16,649 bases of DNA from DATHWB01 sp040902855 (GTDB taxonomy: Bacteria; Actinomycetota; Acidimicrobiia; Spongiisociales; ZC4RG35), in assembly GCA_040902855.1 (NCBI GenBank), contig JBBDWN010000131.1, positions 1 through 16,649 of the forward strand. The letters run 5' to 3'. Made by a program: the position numbers and the translations under genes. Position 1 is the first letter of the stretch, and each line of letters begins with the position of its first letter. Shown here piece by piece: positions 14,655 to 16,649 of this stretch. The notes beneath the pieces were generated by a model. That model ran no database searches. It was not told the origin of the DNA and was given only the letters and a program-made list of their open reading frames with translations.

Positions 14655-14830
14655 CGTCCGTGAGACGGCTGACGTCGACGCCAGAGGTACCACCAGCCCA
14701 CCCCGTGGAGCGCCACGCCGAGCAACAGCATTGCCGCCATCACCCACTCGCCGAGGACGGCTGCAGCGAGTGCCGCGATCGCGGCAGCGATGACGAGTGC
14801 GGTTCTGACACCATTGAGCGGACCAAACAT
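14651..14830 (-). CDS. Small two-helix membrane protein coupled to lysA
   Basis: A 59-residue ORF. It begins MFGPLNGVRT, then two hydrophobic segments (about residues 10-26 and 30-48) separated by Gly-Glu-Trp, then a basic tail with WRRRQ. This predicts a hairpin-like inner-membrane microprotein; the arginines at the C-terminus would stay cytoplasmic. Its TGA overlaps the GTG of lysA (GTGA), and TACACT lies seven bases before its ATG, the leaderless pattern, so it is probably the first gene of the lysA operon. No family is recognised. A short chance ORF is the alternative, but membrane-like composition, promoter spacing and stop/start overlap all agree. Confidence 0.62.
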   Translation of the reverse strand: MFGPLNGVRTALVIAAAIAALAAAVLGEWVMAAMLLLGVALHGVGWWYLWRRRQPSHGR

Positions 14831-14837
14831 GACCGGG

Positions 14838-14843
14838 AGTGTA
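14838..14843 (-). promoter_or_regulatory. Leaderless-type -10 box for the lysA operon
   Basis: On the - strand TACACT lies exactly seven bases before the ATG at 14830. It sits in the 90-bp divergent gap shared with the SDR gene. A -35 is not evident. Confidence 0.4.
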
Positions 14844-14920
14844 CGGAGTCCGCGCCGACAGGCGGAATGCGGAGCGCCGCACCGCCGACCTACGTTCTAC
14901 GATCAGCTGATGGGAGCAGC

Positions 14921-15679
14921 ATGTTCGATTTGAGCGGCAAGGTGGCGGTCGTCACGGGAGGGAATTCGGGAATCGGTCTCGGCATGGCGACCGGACTCGC
15001 CCGGGCCGGCGCCACCGTGTCGATCTGGGGCACCAATCCCGAGAAGAACGAAGCGGCGATCTCGTATTTGAGGACCATCGCGCCGTCGAGTTCGGCCATG
15101 GTGTGCGACGTCGGCGACGAAGATGCGGTGGAAGCGGCGATGGGGACGGTGATCGAGCAATACGGCGCGGTCACCTCTGTGTTCGCCAACGCCGGCGTTC
15201 CTGCGGGCAGCGTGCGATTCGGCGAGACATCACTCGATGACTGGCGGTCCACGATGCGAGTCAACCTCGACGGGGCGTTTCTCACCTTCCGGGCGGCCGT
15301 CAACCACATGATCGCGGGCGGGGTTGCCGGGTCTCTGGTTGCGACGTCGAGTCTCAGTGCCCGGCTCGGAATGCCGCGCGGTGAGGCGTACTCGGCCGCG
15401 AAATCGGCACTGCTGGCCCTCGTCCAGAGCATCGCGGTCGAACACGGCAAGCACGGGATCAGGGCAAACGCGCTCATGCCAGGCTGGATCGATACTCCGA
15501 TGACCGACGGGTTGCTGGGCGCAGAACGTTTCGACTCACGCAACCTGCCTCGCGTCCCCATAGGGCGATATGGAAGACCCGAGGACTTCGAAGGGATCGC
15601 GGTGTACCTGGCCAGTGACGCGAGTCGCTATCACACCGGCGACGTGATTCGCATCGACGGCGGCTACGGGTTGACCTGA
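14921..15679 (+). CDS. Short-chain dehydrogenase/reductase (SDR)
   Basis: A 252-residue classical SDR oxidoreductase using NAD(P). The cofactor motif is TGGNSGIG (residues 12-19), followed by CDVGDED, the structural FANAGVP (NAG), catalytic Ser144 in ATSSLSARLG, and YSAAK with Tyr157 and Lys161. The ending VYLASDASRYHTGDVIRIDGGYG is typical of FabG-like and other classical members. The substrate cannot be told from sequence. The ATG at 14921 is preceded by GGGAGC with normal spacing, unlike the leaderless starts elsewhere in the window; longer upstream readings overlap lysA and are rejected. Its 3' end overlaps that of the convergent CorA gene by 16 bases. Confidence 0.92.
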   Translation: MFDLSGKVAVVTGGNSGIGLGMATGLARAGATVSIWGTNPEKNEAAISYLRTIAPSSSAMVCDVGDEDAVEAAMGTVIEQYGAVTSVFANAGVPAGSVRFGETSLDDWRSTMRVNLDGAFLTFRAAVNHMIAGGVAGSLVATSSLSARLGMPRGEAYSAAKSALLALVQSIAVEHGKHGIRANALMPGWIDTPMTDGLLGAERFDSRNLPRVPIGRYGRPEDFEGIAVYLASDASRYHTGDVIRIDGGYGLT

Positions 15680-16649
15680 TCGCTGTCTGAATTCGAGTCG
15701 CTGGGCGGCCATCCGAGGAGCGGCCGGACCGGGGCGGTGAGATGGGCGATCGTCAATCCGACCGCCTTGGGGATGCGAGACAGGCGGATTCCACCCACGA
15801 AACCCCGCCAAGCGAAATACAGCCACACGCCGACGGCGAGGATGGCCATCCCTCCGACCACGATGCCGAACGCATCGGGGGACGCCTCGAAGGGGAGTGC
15901 CACGTTCATACCCCAGATCCCGGCGACGAGCGTGAGCGGCAACATGATTGCCGAGAACACCGTCAGCACCTTCATGACTTCGTTGGTGCGAGCGGCGATA
16001 GCGCCTCGGTGCGTCTCTTGAATGCTGCTGATGAGGGCGCGGGCGCTGTCGAGCGACCCCACGAATCGGAAGTGGTGATCGAAGACGTCGGCGAAAGCCC
16101 GCCGGGACTGCCGATCGAGTAGGTCGTCCATCGCCAGCCGCTGGATGACATCACGCTGCGGTGCGAACACCCGATGCAGGACGATCACGTCTCGGCGCAA
16201 CGCCTGGGCGGCCCCGATGACCGTGTTGTCGGCCAGCATGGCTCGATCCTCCAGGTCTTCGATCCGCTCTTCGAGCGCATCGATGAGATTGGGGAACCGC
16301 CTGCTGCCCGCTTCGAGAATACACGCCGCCAGCTCGGCGGGAGAACTGATCGCGCTCAATGAGTCGAGCCGATCCCATACCCATGAGACCCCGTGCACCT
16401 CGCCTGGCCGGAACGTCACGAGCATCCGATCGCGGATGAACAGGTCGAATTCGGCCGTGCCGATCCGATCGTCCGCGAACTGCAACTCGTGACACACCAG
16501 GTAGCGGTAGTCGTCGAACAGGTCGATCTTCGGCAGCATGTCTGTGACGACGTCCTCGATGCTGAGCGGATCGAAACCGAGAGCCGTGCCCGCCCGCAAG
16601 ATCTCGGCGAAGTCTTGGGTCTCGACGTCCAACCACAACCAGCCGTCAG
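15664..16649 (-). CDS. corA: CorA-family divalent cation transporter (5' end outside window)
   Basis: At least 328 residues, a pore-forming Mg2+/Co2+ (or related) channel of the inner membrane. The frame is open through the window edge, reading DGWLWLDVE, the normal start of the cytoplasmic domain, so the first codons lie outside; the TTG at 16638 is not needed as a start. A long acidic/helical cytoplasmic region (FPNLIDALEERIEDLEDRAM and the following stalk helix) leads to two C-terminal membrane segments, with the signature GMN at the end of the first (GIWGMNVALP). The last ~50 residues form a tail after the second segment, longer than in many CorA proteins. The symbol denotes family; a zinc-exporting ZntB role cannot be excluded. 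Confidence 0.9.
   Translation of the reverse strand, partial: DGWLWLDVETQDFAEILRAGTALGFDPLSIEDVVTDMLPKIDLFDDYRYLVCHELQFADDRIGTAEFDLFIRDRMLVTFRPGEVHGVSWVWDRLDSLSAISSPAELAACILEAGSRRFPNLIDALEERIEDLEDRAMLADNTVIGAAQALRRDVIVLHRVFAPQRDVIQRLAMDDLLDRQSRRAFADVFDHHFRFVGSLDSARALISSIQETHRGAIAARTNEVMKVLTVFSAIMLPLTLVAGIWGMNVALPFEASPDAFGIVVGGMAILAVGVWLYFAWRGFVGGIRLSRIPKAVGLTIAHLTAPVRPLLGWPPSDSNSDSDQVNP

Overview
The window is a dense, high-GC stretch of bacterial chromosome. It most likely comes from an actinomycetote, plausibly the Acidimicrobiia side of the phylum; the class is only a guess. Four things support this: strong G/C at third codon positions, many GTG starts, a MerR regulator closely resembling the mycobacterial Rv1830 type, and several starts placed 6-7 bases after a TANNNT box with no Shine-Dalgarno, the actinobacterial leaderless pattern. 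A run of exactly ten N bases (9514-9523) shows this is a draft scaffold.

Layout. Bases 1-346 hold the probable last codons of an upstream gene, a GC-rich set of nested inverted repeats (21-218) and the control region of the first gene. A co-directional block on + (347-6547) follows: Rv1830-type MerR regulator, PD-(D/E)XK-like small protein, glycine-cleavage T-protein (GcvT), an unrecognised protein, a monoacylglycerol-lipase-like hydrolase, a membrane-bound three-PAS histidine kinase and a YqgE/AlgH protein. Most junctions overlap or are very tight; only the kinase has a real gap (80 bp) before it. Bases 6551-6854 are an imperfect tandem array of ~86-bp GC-rich units. Next are RNase HII (+) and, converging on it, an amylosucrase (-) interrupted by the assembly gap. 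A 37-bp divergent control region separates the amylosucrase side from a + cluster of HIT protein, a shortened NADPH-dependent FMN reductase and UDP-glucose 4-epimerase. A - operon follows: a previously hidden 59-residue membrane protein, lysA, an ABHD18-type hydrolase and a PlsC acyltransferase, with GTGA overlaps at two junctions. The window ends with a + SDR oxidoreductase whose 3' end overlaps that of a - CorA-family transporter, which runs off the window.

How the genes fit together. Most are housekeeping or central-metabolism genes: one-carbon/glycine metabolism, lysine and diaminopimelate synthesis, phospholipid acylation, sugar nucleotide and alpha-glucan metabolism, RNA/DNA hybrid repair and divalent cation transport. 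No defence system, prophage, transposase, CRISPR array, tRNA or rRNA was seen. The most informative oddities are listed here. (1) Deleting the ten Ns gives one 638-residue amylosucrase whose three catalytic residues fall one position from the Neisseria enzyme. (2) A 23-codon upstream ORF plus hairpin sits before that gene. (3) The FMN reductase appears to lack about 45-50 residues in frame. (4) A two-helix small membrane protein is translationally coupled to lysA. (5) There are two unrelated GC-rich repeat structures. No wholly new multi-gene system is convincingly present.
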